Shown: positions 27,354 to 35,363 of the stretch, in pieces
Layout of the letters: each line of letters starts with the position of its first letter
Position numbering within the stretch: the first letter of the stretch is position 1
From: Bacillota bacterium
Lineage (GTDB): Bacteria; Bacillota_I; Bacilli_A; RF39; UBA660
Direction of reading: 5' to 3'
DNA: 64,000 nucleotides
Assembly (NCBI GenBank): GCA_015059245.1
Contig: SVAU01000005.1
Location: 62,001 to 126,000, forward strand
Position numbers and translations under genes: made by a program
The notes under the pieces: generated by a model
What the model saw: only the letters and a program-made list of their open reading frames with translations
Told to the model about the DNA's origin: nothing
Database searches by the model: none

Positions 27354-28190
27354 TTATTTCCCTAAATATTGATGCATGAAATATAGTTGATCTTGTTTAT
27401 GTGGGAAGATCATGTTAGATAGTTTTAATGCTTTATCTTTCTTTTCTAATTCATAACCTTCTAATAAATATATTTTATAGAATGAATCTATGTATGCATC
27501 TATTTCTTTTTTAGGATATTTATGGCTAGTAGCAAATTTTAATAAGTAATAGAATGCTGTTATGTAGTTTTGCATAAGTATAGGGTTGCTAGTCATGTTA
27601 GGTGTTCTAAACTCTATTAAATCTTGTTTACTTTTAAATACTAGGCCATATCTTTTGTTATCTGAAAACAAATCTATTGCATACTCATCATCATATTGTA
27701 ATGCTCCTTTTAAAGCTAATATGATTGGTGGTGCGTACATATCTAGTGTTTCTCTATATTCAGAATCTTCTCCTTTTGAGAAACGGTATATTATATCTTC
27801 ATACATAGCATATAGTTTTAGGAAACGTATTTTATCTTCGTTTGATGGAAGTAAACTTCCGTCGAAGTTTATTTGAAAACTACATCTACTATAGTCAGGT
27901 TTTATTCTTGTTAATAACTCTCCCATCTTTTGAAGAAGTTGCCATGTATGTTTTTTATTTTGTAATACTGGTGATACTATTTCTGCGTTATGACCTTTAG
28001 TAAGAGATTTATCTTCTTTAACTATCCAACTAGTACCAATTTCTTTTCTTACTAGTTTAAATACTTCGTTGTGATTAACTTGATCTAATTCTAGTTCTAA
28101 ACCAAAGTTGGTTTTTTCTGGTATAGTTAGTTTACTTCTATACGATAATGGATTGTTACGTAACTGAATATTTAAATTTTCTAAAGTCAT
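27354..28190 (-). CDS. Amidoligase-family (glutamine synthetase-like fold) enzyme
   Basis: 278 residues. It shows the landmarks of the amidoligase family: NFGLELELDQ near 27-36 (acidic metal and ATP site), DKSL then AEIVSPVL (about 58-75), SRCSFQINFDGS (about 98-108) and LIEFRTPNMTSNP (about 193-205). These enzymes use ATP to join a carboxylate to an amine and often occur near peptide- or protein-tagging genes. ATG 28190 is chosen because GAGGTGATACAT lies directly before it; an ATG nine bases earlier falls inside that spacing. The next genes on the strand are a PH-domain protein and an AAA+ ATPase. Substrate unknown. Confidence 0.8.
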   Translation of the reverse strand: MTLENLNIQLRNNPLSYRSKLTIPEKTNFGLELELDQVNHNEVFKLVRKEIGTSWIVKEDKSLTKGHNAEIVSPVLQNKKHTWQLLQKMGELLTRIKPDYSRCSFQINFDGSLLPSNEDKIRFLKLYAMYEDIIYRFSKGEDSEYRETLDMYAPPIILALKGALQYDDEYAIDLFSDNKRYGLVFKSKQDLIEFRTPNMTSNPILMQNYITAFYYLLKFATSHKYPKKEIDAYIDSFYKIYLLEGYELEKKDKALKLSNMIFPHKQDQLYFMHQYLGK

Positions 28191-28247
28191 ATGTATCACC
28201 TCACTTGGGTAGTATTTTACTCATTTTTTATAGATAGTCAAATACAT

Positions 28248-28273
28248 AAAAAAACAGACTTTCATAAGTCTGT
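28248..28273 (-). terminator. Terminator after tRNA-Asn
   Basis: ACAGACTT/AAGTCTGT stem with a 4-nt loop; T-run on the minus strand. Confidence 0.85.
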
Positions 28274-28284
28274 TATTTTAACAA

Positions 28285-28360
28285 TGGCGCCTGATGCAGG
28301 ACTCGAACCTGCGACCTAACGGTTAACAGCCGTGCGCTCTACCGACTGAGCTAATCAGGC
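28285..28360 (-). tRNA. trnN: tRNA-Asn (anticodon GTT)
   Basis: Cloverleaf on the minus strand with acceptor GCCTGAT/ATCAGGC and anticodon loop CTGTTAA. The T arm is GCAGG-TTCGAGT-CCTGC. CCA is encoded (28285-28287). Confidence 0.97.
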
Positions 28361-28371
28361 ATTGCTCTTTA

Positions 28372-28399
28372 ATTATAGCATTTTGAAAAAGAATGTCAA
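28372..28399 (-). promoter_or_regulatory. Consensus promoter of tRNA-Asn
   Basis: On the minus strand, TTGACA (28399-28394), 16-nt spacer, TATAAT (28377-28372). Both boxes are perfect consensus. Confidence 0.85.
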
Positions 28400-28420
28400 C
28401 AAAAAAATTAATTTTTTTTA

Positions 28421-28453
28421 TAAAAAAACCAAAGAAATTAATCATTCTTTGGT
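28421..28453 (-). terminator. Terminator after the 169-residue membrane-anchored protein gene
   Basis: ACCAAAGAA/TTCTTTGGT stem with an 8-nt loop and a run of seven Ts on the minus strand. Confidence 0.8.
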
Positions 28454-28947
28454 ATATCAGTAGTTTTTACAATATATTCATTAGTTATTGGGTCTTTTAC
28501 TATATTAAAAATTAATGATATTACTTTATATTTGTCTCTACTTAATTCTTTATTTTCAATATTAGGGAAGTTAGCATTTATGTTACTTATCTTAATATGA
28601 GTTGTATATGAATAATAATTGTTTGCTATTTTTCTATTATAAGAAATGCTCATTATGTCATATGCTTTCCATTCTCTAATAGATTCTGATGTAAGTATTT
28701 GGTCTATCTTTTTTTCATCTATAATATCTAATAAATACTGGTTAATTATATCTTTTTTATTTAAATCTTTTAACTCTTGTGGTTCTTCTTCTATTACTAT
28801 TTCTTTTTCATAAGTTATTAAATCTTTTAGACTATAACTTTGACTATCTAAATATGAATAACCACTATATCCTATTAATACTAGTGCTAGTATTAAACAT
28901 ATATATATTGTGAAGTCATATTTTATTTTTTTACTTATTCGTTTCAT
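28438..28947 (-). CDS. N-terminally anchored protein, function unknown
   Basis: 169 residues. A basic start (MKRISKKIKYDF) is followed by a membrane helix at about 13-32 and an outer domain of about 130 residues, beta-rich at its end (YSYTTHIKISNINANF and YKVISLIFNIVKD). There are no catalytic motifs or cysteines in the outer part. It is preceded by LemA on the same strand (56 nt gap), so co-transcription is possible. I do not recognise the family. Confidence 0.7.
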   Translation of the reverse strand: MKRISKKIKYDFTIYICLILALVLIGYSGYSYLDSQSYSLKDLITYEKEIVIEEEPQELKDLNKKDIINQYLLDIIDEKKIDQILTSESIREWKAYDIMSISYNRKIANNYYSYTTHIKISNINANFPNIENKELSRDKYKVISLIFNIVKDPITNEYIVKTTDIPKND

Positions 28948-29002
28948 ACTATCACCTATTTAATTATATAATATTTTTTATTATAAATAAAATGGATATC
29001 AT

Positions 29003-29794
29003 CTAACGATGGTATCCACTTTCGTATTGGCTCTCTTTTTCTTTCATGTTTAATGTTGGGTTTACTATTCTATCGCTTTCGTAAACTATTGCTCTTTCAG
29101 TTTGTGGTTTACTTTCTTTTTTCATCATCAATTCATTTAAGTCTCCACTCTTTGTTGGTGTACTTCTATTTAAACTTGTTAATGAATTTATTTCTGGTTC
29201 TTCTTCTTCGAATACTTCGTAATTTAATTCATATGAAGATGATTTAGGAGCATCAAATATTTTATAACTTTGAATTAATCCTAACATTTTTACTAAGTAA
29301 GTCATTGGGAAGCCTCCGGCTTTTTCATTATATCTAAAAGCATTTGCATTATATTCTCTTCTTGCAATAGATATACCATCTTTTTCAGCATCTACATCTT
29401 CTTCATTAAAAGTACCTAGTTCATTTAGTTTTTCTATCTTAGGGTATTTTTCTAAATCTATTTTTTTAGGTGCTTTGTATTTATTAATAGTATTACTTGT
29501 TTCTACTTTTTCATTGATTGTTCCTGTTATACCTTTTTCAATAATAGTTAGAAGTCTAGTCATTTCTGTTTCTATTTCTTTATTAGAACCATATTCTTCT
29601 TTTATTTCTTCAGCTAAAGTCTTAGCTTCATTTATTTTCTTCTCTAAGTATGGATTTAATGTTTTAGTAAATAAATCTTTTATTTTTACTGTTTTAGCTT
29701 TTAGATCTGTATATTGGTTGTATATGTACCAACCTAGTATTACTCCTACTACTAGTAAAAAGTTATCAAATATAAAATTAAATATTGTTTGCAT
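29003..29794 (-). CDS. lemA: LemA-family membrane protein
   Basis: 263 residues with an N-terminal membrane helix (about 8-25) and a long helical coiled region. The LemA signature is ISIARREYNANAFRYNEKAG then FPMTYLVKMLGL at about 142-175. The last 80 residues are polar and probably disordered, longer than in typical LemA. LemA proteins are scaffold-like bundle proteins of uncertain role. The start at 29794 has an AGGTGATAAT ribosome site. Confidence 0.88.
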   Translation of the reverse strand: MQTIFNFIFDNFLLVVGVILGWYIYNQYTDLKAKTVKIKDLFTKTLNPYLEKKINEAKTLAEEIKEEYGSNKEIETEMTRLLTIIEKGITGTINEKVETSNTINKYKAPKKIDLEKYPKIEKLNELGTFNEEDVDAEKDGISIARREYNANAFRYNEKAGGFPMTYLVKMLGLIQSYKIFDAPKSSSYELNYEVFEEEEPEINSLTSLNRSTPTKSGDLNELMMKKESKPQTERAIVYESDRIVNPTLNMKEKESQYESGYHR

Positions 29795-29828
29795 ATTATC
29801 ACCTATTTTATAGATAGATTATATCATA

Positions 29829-29868
29829 AAAAAAGAATTTACTAAACATTCTTGAATAGTTTAGTAAA
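29829..29868 (-). terminator. Terminator after the pseudouridine synthase gene
   Basis: TTTACTAAAC/GTTTAGTAAA stem; T-run on the minus strand; overlaps the end of the gene. Confidence 0.75.
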
Positions 29869-30492
29869 CTCTTTTGGATACTTAGTTTCGAAGTGATATG
29901 TTTTACCTTTTTCTTGGTATTCAATAAGACTTGCATGAAGACCTAATCTTTTTATAGGATTTGATGTACTATGATACTTTTTATCTCCTATTATAGGGTT
30001 TCCTATGTCACTTAGTTGAACTCTTATTTGGTTACGTCTTCCTGTTTTAATGTTTATTTTTAATAGTGAATACTTATTGTTACTTTGTAATACTTCGTAT
30101 TCTGTTATAGCTAGTTTTCCTTTTTTAGGATCTTTAGTACTGTATACTTCTAGAGTTTTTGATTCTGCAAGATATGATTTTAATGTATCTTTTTGTTTAG
30201 GCATTTTACCTTCTACAATACATAAATATTCTCTTTTTACGTTAGACCAATTGTTTTGTAAAGATATTTTTTTATCTTGGTTTTTAGCAAATATTACGAT
30301 ACCTGATGTATCTTTGTCTAGTCTATGTACTATGAATACTTTATTTTTAGGATATTGTTTTTTTACATATGTACTAGCTTCACTATATAATGTATTATTT
30401 TCTCTTTTTTCTGTTGCTATTGTTAGTTGATGTGATTCTTTTTCTACTACTAGTAGTTCTTTGTCTTCGTAGATAATATTCAATTTTTTCAT
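29842..30492 (-). CDS. RluA-family RNA pseudouridine synthase
   Basis: 216 residues from ATG 30492, which has an AAGGAGGATATAT ribosome site; an in-frame ATG at 30510 precedes that site. The catalytic motif is HRLDKDTSGIVIFAKN (aspartate in RLDKDT). The GRRNQIRVQLSDIGNPIIGD segment is also typical. It isomerises uridine in rRNA or tRNA. No S4 domain is present, as in the shorter RluA-type members. The first 98 nt overlap the end of the YibE/F-like gene in another frame. The exact target RNA cannot be told. Confidence 0.92.
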   Translation of the reverse strand: MKKLNIIYEDKELLVVEKESHQLTIATEKRENNTLYSEASTYVKKQYPKNKVFIVHRLDKDTSGIVIFAKNQDKKISLQNNWSNVKREYLCIVEGKMPKQKDTLKSYLAESKTLEVYSTKDPKKGKLAITEYEVLQSNNKYSLLKINIKTGRRNQIRVQLSDIGNPIIGDKKYHSTSNPIKRLGLHASLIEYQEKGKTYHFETKYPKEFTKLFKNV

Positions 30493-31246
30493 ATATATCC
30501 TCCTTATCATATTTTAAGATAATAGTTGTTATTATTGATGATACTGGAATAATTAAGAATGATGATATACCACTTAATATTATTCTAGTAAATTCACTTG
30601 CGAATACTTGTGAATTTATTATACCAGCAAGACTATATTGAAAGTCTTGGAAGAATATAAATAATGGCATTGATGATCCTAAGAAGGCAAAGAATAATGT
30701 ATTAGCAGTTGTTCCTAGGATATCTCTTCCAATGTTCATACCTGATATAAATAGTTCTTTTGGTTTTAGTTTTTTATTATTTTCATGTAATTCGTATAAT
30801 GCTGAAGATATAGCTATAGATGTATCGTTTATGGTACCTATAAGTCCTATTATAATTATAGAGTTTGATAAAGGTAGCATATTTATACCTACATTATAGT
30901 TTATAAAACCTATTGATTCTATTGTTTCTTCTGAGTATCCTGCAATATATATGTTATTTCCTAGTATGATTGTGATACTAGTAAATACTAATAATATTAG
31001 TATTACTGATATAAATGAAGATACTGTTTTTTTGTTTGTTCCATTTAAGAAGAATTGTATTATTATACTTATTATTATTGATATTACAAGGGTTGGTATT
31101 GTAGGGTTGAAGCCCCAACTAGTTATTATTACTAGTATAAATAATAATGCTAGATTAAAGTATATACTTAAGAAGGTTTTTATACCTCTTTTACCACCTA
31201 TTAGTATTAGTAATACTAGGAGGATTATTGTTAGTAGTTTTATCAT
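30395..31246 (-). CDS. YibE/F-family membrane protein (second of pair)
   Basis: 283 residues with about seven membrane helices. The YibE/F pattern GINMLPLSNS...IGLIGTINDTSIAISSALYELHE and SGMNIGRDILGTTANTLFF is clear. It lacks the outer N-terminal domain of its neighbour. It starts inside the ATGA overlap with the preceding YibE/F gene, so the two probably form one complex. The function of the family is not established. Its strongly basic tail (about 245-283, rich in Arg/Lys/Ser/Thr) is encoded in the 98 nt that also encode the start of the pseudouridine synthase. Confidence 0.85.
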   Translation of the reverse strand: MIKLLTIILLVLLILIGGKRGIKTFLSIYFNLALLFILVIITSWGFNPTIPTLVISIIISIIIQFFLNGTNKKTVSSFISVILILLVFTSITIILGNNIYIAGYSEETIESIGFINYNVGINMLPLSNSIIIIGLIGTINDTSIAISSALYELHENNKKLKPKELFISGMNIGRDILGTTANTLFFAFLGSSMPLFIFFQDFQYSLAGIINSQVFASEFTRIILSGISSFLIIPVSSIITTIILKYDKEDIYEKIEYYLRRQRTTSSRKRITSTNNSNRKKRK

Positions 31247-32352
31247 TTATTAGTCCTCCTTTTATATATTAATACTGTTATATATATAGATATTGGAATA
31301 GTTAGTGTTATTCCTATTGCTCCTATTAGGGCTCTTGTCATTTCTAGTGTTATATAACTGTATATTAGAGAACTTAGATTAATACCGTTTCTAAGTAATA
31401 TTGTTAGGTTAGGTATTACAGCACATATATATGTAAAGAATAGTACATTTATCATTGTACTCATTATATCTCTACCTATATTATATCCTGATTTTATTAG
31501 TTGTTTTGAAGTTATTTTAGGGTCTTTTTCAAGGAGTTCATTTAAAGATGAGGAAATACTAATAGATATATCCATAATGGCTCCTAGACCACCTAGAATT
31601 AACTCAGAAATAAATATTCCTTCGTATGGTCTTGTTAGTAGTTCCATGTTTTCGAATCTTAATCCACTATAGTTTGTTATGTGGATAACTATTAGGGTTA
31701 TCAACATGGTAACTGTTACTCCACTAATACTTGATATTATTGCAGATAGTGTTTTTTTGTTTTTACCAGATACTAATGTTAGACATATAGTAGAAAATAT
31801 TATTGTACCTATGAAAGATAATAAAGGTAATGATATGTCTTTTACATTTAGGTATACCATTGTATTAAAAATTACTATATTAATTATTAAACTTATTATA
31901 GATAAGAAGCCTTTTATTTGACCTACTAGTACTATAATAAGTATAAAAGATACTAGCAATATAACTATGTATTTATCTCTTTTATATCCTTCTATATGAG
32001 TATTTCTTATTGTATCTTTATTTGTATCTAGTGATATAAATATTTCATCATTTTTATGATATTTTTGACTATAAGTTTGTCCTTTGTAGTATTCATTTTC
32101 TATTGTAATAGTTTTTCCTTTGTGTTTTCCATTAAGGATTGTTGCTTGGATAGTTTGATTATGGATATCTTCTTTATATCCATAATCCATTATTTCTGTA
32201 GATACATATTTATCTTGTATGTTTGTTATTTTAGCTATTGTATCTTTATAGAAGTAATGATTATTGTATGTAAATATAATTAAGGTAAGTGATATTACAA
32301 TAAGTATTGAATACCAAATGCAAAATTTTTTGTGTTCTTTAAAATATTTCAT
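31243..32352 (-). CDS. YibE/F-family membrane protein (first of pair)
   Basis: 369 residues. It has an N-terminal helix (about 12-30), an outer beta domain of about 90 residues (YVSTEIMDYGYKEDIHNQTI, then GKHKGKTITIENEYYKGQ) and eight or so membrane helices. The conserved GGLGAIMDISISISSSLNEL and SGYNIGRDIMSTMINVLFF segments are present. It ends with TGA in an ATGA overlap, which shows TGA is a stop in this genome. First gene of a unit with the second YibE/F protein and, overlapping it, the pseudouridine synthase. Confidence 0.87.
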   Translation of the reverse strand: MKYFKEHKKFCIWYSILIVISLTLIIFTYNNHYFYKDTIAKITNIQDKYVSTEIMDYGYKEDIHNQTIQATILNGKHKGKTITIENEYYKGQTYSQKYHKNDEIFISLDTNKDTIRNTHIEGYKRDKYIVILLVSFILIIVLVGQIKGFLSIISLIINIVIFNTMVYLNVKDISLPLLSFIGTIIFSTICLTLVSGKNKKTLSAIISSISGVTVTMLITLIVIHITNYSGLRFENMELLTRPYEGIFISELILGGLGAIMDISISISSSLNELLEKDPKITSKQLIKSGYNIGRDIMSTMINVLFFTYICAVIPNLTILLRNGINLSSLIYSYITLEMTRALIGAIGITLTIPISIYITVLIYKRRTNK

Positions 32353-32384
32353 TTAATCACATCCGATTAAGATTATAACATAAA

Positions 32385-32408
32385 AAAAGTAGGAATATTC
32401 CTACTTTT
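32385..32408 (-). terminator. Terminator of the class III RNR operon
   Basis: AAAAGTAGGA/TCCTACTTTT stem with a 4-nt loop; overlaps the stop of the small radical-tail gene. Confidence 0.85.
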
Positions 32409-32586
32409 CAAATGTATGTTTAACTCTGTCGCGTTCTTCAGCTCTTTTACCATCGTTGAATCTCTCTACTGTTCCAACTAGATAGCCTGTGATTCTTCTG
32501 ATTCTTTCGAAGCCTACTCCTTCTCCAACCATTTTTTTGCTTTCAACTTTTGTTTCAGCAGTTTTTTCAATTTTTTCTGTTTTCAT
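32401..32586 (-). CDS. Separate glycyl-radical tail of class III ribonucleotide reductase
   Basis: 61 residues. The last 36 (GFERIRRITGYLVGTVERFN followed by DGKRAEERDRVKH) match the extreme C-terminus of NrdD, where the glycine of the GY(L) loop carries the stable radical (Gly681 in the E. coli enzyme). The first 24 residues are a charged linker (MKTEKIEKTAETKVESKKMV). The gene has its own GAGGT ribosome site and lies 21 nt after nrdD. It is in the same frame, but two in-frame TAG codons (32610-32608 and 32604-32602) separate them. I read it as a deliberately split subunit rather than sequencing error, since no single-base change would join the frames. Confidence 0.82.
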   Translation of the reverse strand: MKTEKIEKTAETKVESKKMVGEGVGFERIRRITGYLVGTVERFNDGKRAEERDRVKHTFEK

Positions 32587-32607
32587 ACCTTTTACCTCTT
32601 TCTACTT

Positions 32608-34932
32608 CTATTTATTAAAATTTAAATTTTTTAGTAATTCTGCTGGAATTGGATCTCCTTCACGACGTCCACATCCTGGACATACGTCTTTGATAACTCC
32701 AACATATCCACAAACAGGGTCTCTGTCTACTGGATGGTTAATTGCTCCGTAACCAATTTCTGCTTCTTTCATCATTCTTACAACTGATTCGAATGCTTCT
32801 ACGTTTTCTGTAACGTCACCATCTAATTCAATGTAACTAATGTGTCCTGCATTTGTTAATGCATGATATGGAGCTTCTGTTTTGATTTTCTTAGCAATTG
32901 AGATATTGTATGCAACTGGTACGTGGAATGAGTTTGTGTAGTAGTCTTTGTCAGTTACACCTTTAATTTTTCCATAGATTGCTCTATCGATTCTTGTAAA
33001 TCTTCCACTTAGTCCTTCAGCTGGAGTAGCTAGACAAGTGAAGTTTAACTTATATTCTTGGCTATATGCATCCATTACTTCTCTCATATGGCCAATTATT
33101 TCTAATCCTAGTTTTTGAGCTTTAGCAGATTCTCCATGGTGTTCACCAATTAGAGCAGTTAATGCTTCTGCTAAACCAATGAATCCGATTGATAATGTAC
33201 CATGTCTAAGTACTTTCTTTAACTTATCATTTGGTTTTAATCTTTCTGAATCCATCCAGTTACCTTGTCCCATTAGGAATGGGAAGTTGTAAACTCTCTT
33301 CTTACATTGGATTTCGAATCTTTCTAGTAATTGATCTCTACATAGTTCTAGTTTTTGATCTAGTTCTTCATAGAAACCTTTCATATCAGCTTTTTTAGCT
33401 TCTGCATTAGGTCCAACTATCCCGTGTTTAATAGCTATTCTTGGTAAGTTGATTGTAGTAAATGATAAATTACCACGTCCTGGTGATACAGCTTTTTCTG
33501 GATCAACTACGTTACCCATAACTCTTGTACGGCAACCCATAGTAGCAACTTCTGTTTCAGGTCTTCCTGGAACATAGTATTGAAGGTTGTATGGTGAATC
33601 TAAGAATTCGAAGTTAGGGAATAATCTTTTTGCAGATACCTTACATGATAGTTTGAATAAATCATAGTTAGGATCTTCTGGATTATAGTTAACTCCTTCT
33701 TTTACTTTGAAGATTGAGATTGGGAATATAGGTGTTTCACTATGTCCTAATCCTGCATCTACAGCAAGTAAGTAGTTCTTAACTATCATTCTACCTTCTG
33801 GAGATACGTCTGTACCAAAGTTAACACTTGAGAATGGTACTTGTGCTCCTGCTCTTGAATGCATTGTATTTAAATTATGGATAAATGCTTCCATAGCTTG
33901 ATATGTAATTTTATCAGTTTTTGCTACAGCTTTTTCTAATGCCATAGTAAATAGTCTTTTTAATGACTCATTTTCTTTGTAGAATTTTTCGAATGTTTCT
34001 ACTGGAGTATTTATTGTAGTAAGTTTACTGATTACATCTTCAATAGTTTTCATATTAACAAATGATGCGAAATCTGAGTAATCAAGTAAATCTTGAATAG
34101 TCATTTTTAATTGTTTTCTAAATGTTTTTACAACACCTGGAGCTAGATAGTAATCGAATAATGGAATACTTTGTCCACCGTGTTGATCATTTTGGTTTGA
34201 TTGAATTGCTATTGCTGCTAATGCAGAATAACTCATGATATCATTTGGTTCTCTTAGGTAACCATGTCCTGTAGAGAAACCACCTTTAAATAATTTTTCT
34301 AAATCTATTTGTAAGCATGTTGTTGTACCCATTGCTTCGAAGTCCATATCGTGGATATGAATTTCACCTTCATCATGAGCATCAGCAAATGCTTTTTTCA
34401 TTAAATATGTTTTTGCGAATTCTTTAGATACGTTTGAACCGAATTGTAACATTGTACCCATTGCTGAGTTACCATCGATGTTACCATTTTCTCTTTTTGT
34501 ATCATCTTCAGAAGCACTCTTAAGAGCTAGACCTTCTAAAGTTTTTAAGAATTTGTGGAATCTTTTGTCATCTGTGAATGCTGCTCTTGATTGAGCTCTT
34601 TTTTCTCTATAGTTAACAAATGATTCATATACTTCATCATATTTTTTTGCTTTTAGAGATGTTTCAATTAAGTCTTGAATTTCTTCTATCTTAATTTTAT
34701 CTTTGTCTGCATATTCTTTTTCGATTCTTGAAAGAACGTCTTGGAATATTTTTTGCATATCCTTTTCAGAATATTTAGCAACGCCTGTGTCTTCATCCAT
34801 TGTTGATTCGATTACATCATCAAATCCTTTTTTTATTGCGATTGCTATTTTTGTTTTGTTAAAATCAACTTTTTTGCCATTTCTTTTTACTACTTGTAAG
34901 TTAGCAAAAACGTCTTCTTTTTCTTTTGCCAT
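32608..34932 (-). CDS. nrdD: Anaerobic ribonucleoside-triphosphate reductase, catalytic chain without radical tail
   Basis: 774 residues. An N-terminal ATP-cone (about 10-110, VVKRNGKKVDFNKTKIA) is followed by the ten-stranded reductase barrel. It should make dNTPs from NTPs without oxygen. The C-terminus has the zinc-site region VCGYVGVIKDVCPGCGRREG, where normal NrdD continues directly into the glycyl-radical loop. Here it stops after PIPAELLKNLNFNK, and the radical segment is the next gene. Except for the tail, length and motifs are normal. No NrdG activase gene is adjacent. The start at 34932 has GGAGAG upstream. Confidence 0.93.
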   Translation of the reverse strand: MAKEKEDVFANLQVVKRNGKKVDFNKTKIAIAIKKGFDDVIESTMDEDTGVAKYSEKDMQKIFQDVLSRIEKEYADKDKIKIEEIQDLIETSLKAKKYDEVYESFVNYREKRAQSRAAFTDDKRFHKFLKTLEGLALKSASEDDTKRENGNIDGNSAMGTMLQFGSNVSKEFAKTYLMKKAFADAHDEGEIHIHDMDFEAMGTTTCLQIDLEKLFKGGFSTGHGYLREPNDIMSYSALAAIAIQSNQNDQHGGQSIPLFDYYLAPGVVKTFRKQLKMTIQDLLDYSDFASFVNMKTIEDVISKLTTINTPVETFEKFYKENESLKRLFTMALEKAVAKTDKITYQAMEAFIHNLNTMHSRAGAQVPFSSVNFGTDVSPEGRMIVKNYLLAVDAGLGHSETPIFPISIFKVKEGVNYNPEDPNYDLFKLSCKVSAKRLFPNFEFLDSPYNLQYYVPGRPETEVATMGCRTRVMGNVVDPEKAVSPGRGNLSFTTINLPRIAIKHGIVGPNAEAKKADMKGFYEELDQKLELCRDQLLERFEIQCKKRVYNFPFLMGQGNWMDSERLKPNDKLKKVLRHGTLSIGFIGLAEALTALIGEHHGESAKAQKLGLEIIGHMREVMDAYSQEYKLNFTCLATPAEGLSGRFTRIDRAIYGKIKGVTDKDYYTNSFHVPVAYNISIAKKIKTEAPYHALTNAGHISYIELDGDVTENVEAFESVVRMMKEAEIGYGAINHPVDRDPVCGYVGVIKDVCPGCGRREGDPIPAELLKNLNFNK

Positions 34933-35265
34933 AAGTCAAAAACTCTCCTTCTACCTTTTCCTAATTTCATTATACGTTATATCTTGTCTAATAGGAAGAT
35001 TTATTTTTGAAAAAAATTCAAAAATTCGTTTTTTTGAAAAAATCAAAAATCGTGATTTTGCCGATTTTTAAGCATTTTGTCTTAATTCACTTTTGATATT
35101 ATCAATTGAGTTAAAATCGTTTGAGCCCTCTATTTATAGGGCTTTGAAGCACTTTTTCACTTTTTATTGTTCGATTTACGCATTTTTTACTTTTTTACAT
35201 TTTTTTGATTTTCACGATTTTTACATTTTTTCATTTTTTGAATTTTTCAAACTTTTTTCCATTTT
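34933..35265. other. Intergenic region with phased T-tracts upstream of nrdD
   Basis: No convincing gene. It contains the leader and promoter of nrdD (a TATAAT on the minus strand about 30-40 nt before the start), a small hairpin AGCCCT/AGGGCT near 35129-35148 and, at about 35150-35260, a dozen T-runs of four to seven bases spaced roughly every 10 nt. Such phased tracts bend DNA. No NrdR box was recognised. Confidence 0.5.
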
Positions 35266-35294
35266 AAAAGAACTTGAAAAAGTCAAGTTCTTTT
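35266..35294 (-). terminator. Terminator of the FIST gene
   Basis: AAAAGAACTTGA/TCAAGTTCTTTT stem with a 5-nt loop, about 70 nt after the stop codon. Confidence 0.8.
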
Positions 35295-35363
35295 GGCTTG
35301 TTTTGATATAGTTTTTAGTTATCATAACAGTGTATAAATACTGATGTGTATAACTACTAATTA

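Noticed and set aside
31243..31246. Alternative genetic code with TGA as tryptophan
   Set aside because: A YibE/F gene ends in TGA within a normal ATGA overlap, tryptophan is encoded by TGG throughout, and the genes are full length without reading TGA.
32586..32612. Frameshift or single-stop sequencing error joining nrdD and the small gene
   Set aside because: Both are in the same frame but separated by two TAG codons, and the small gene has its own ribosome site and a linker absent from normal NrdD. One error cannot explain this.
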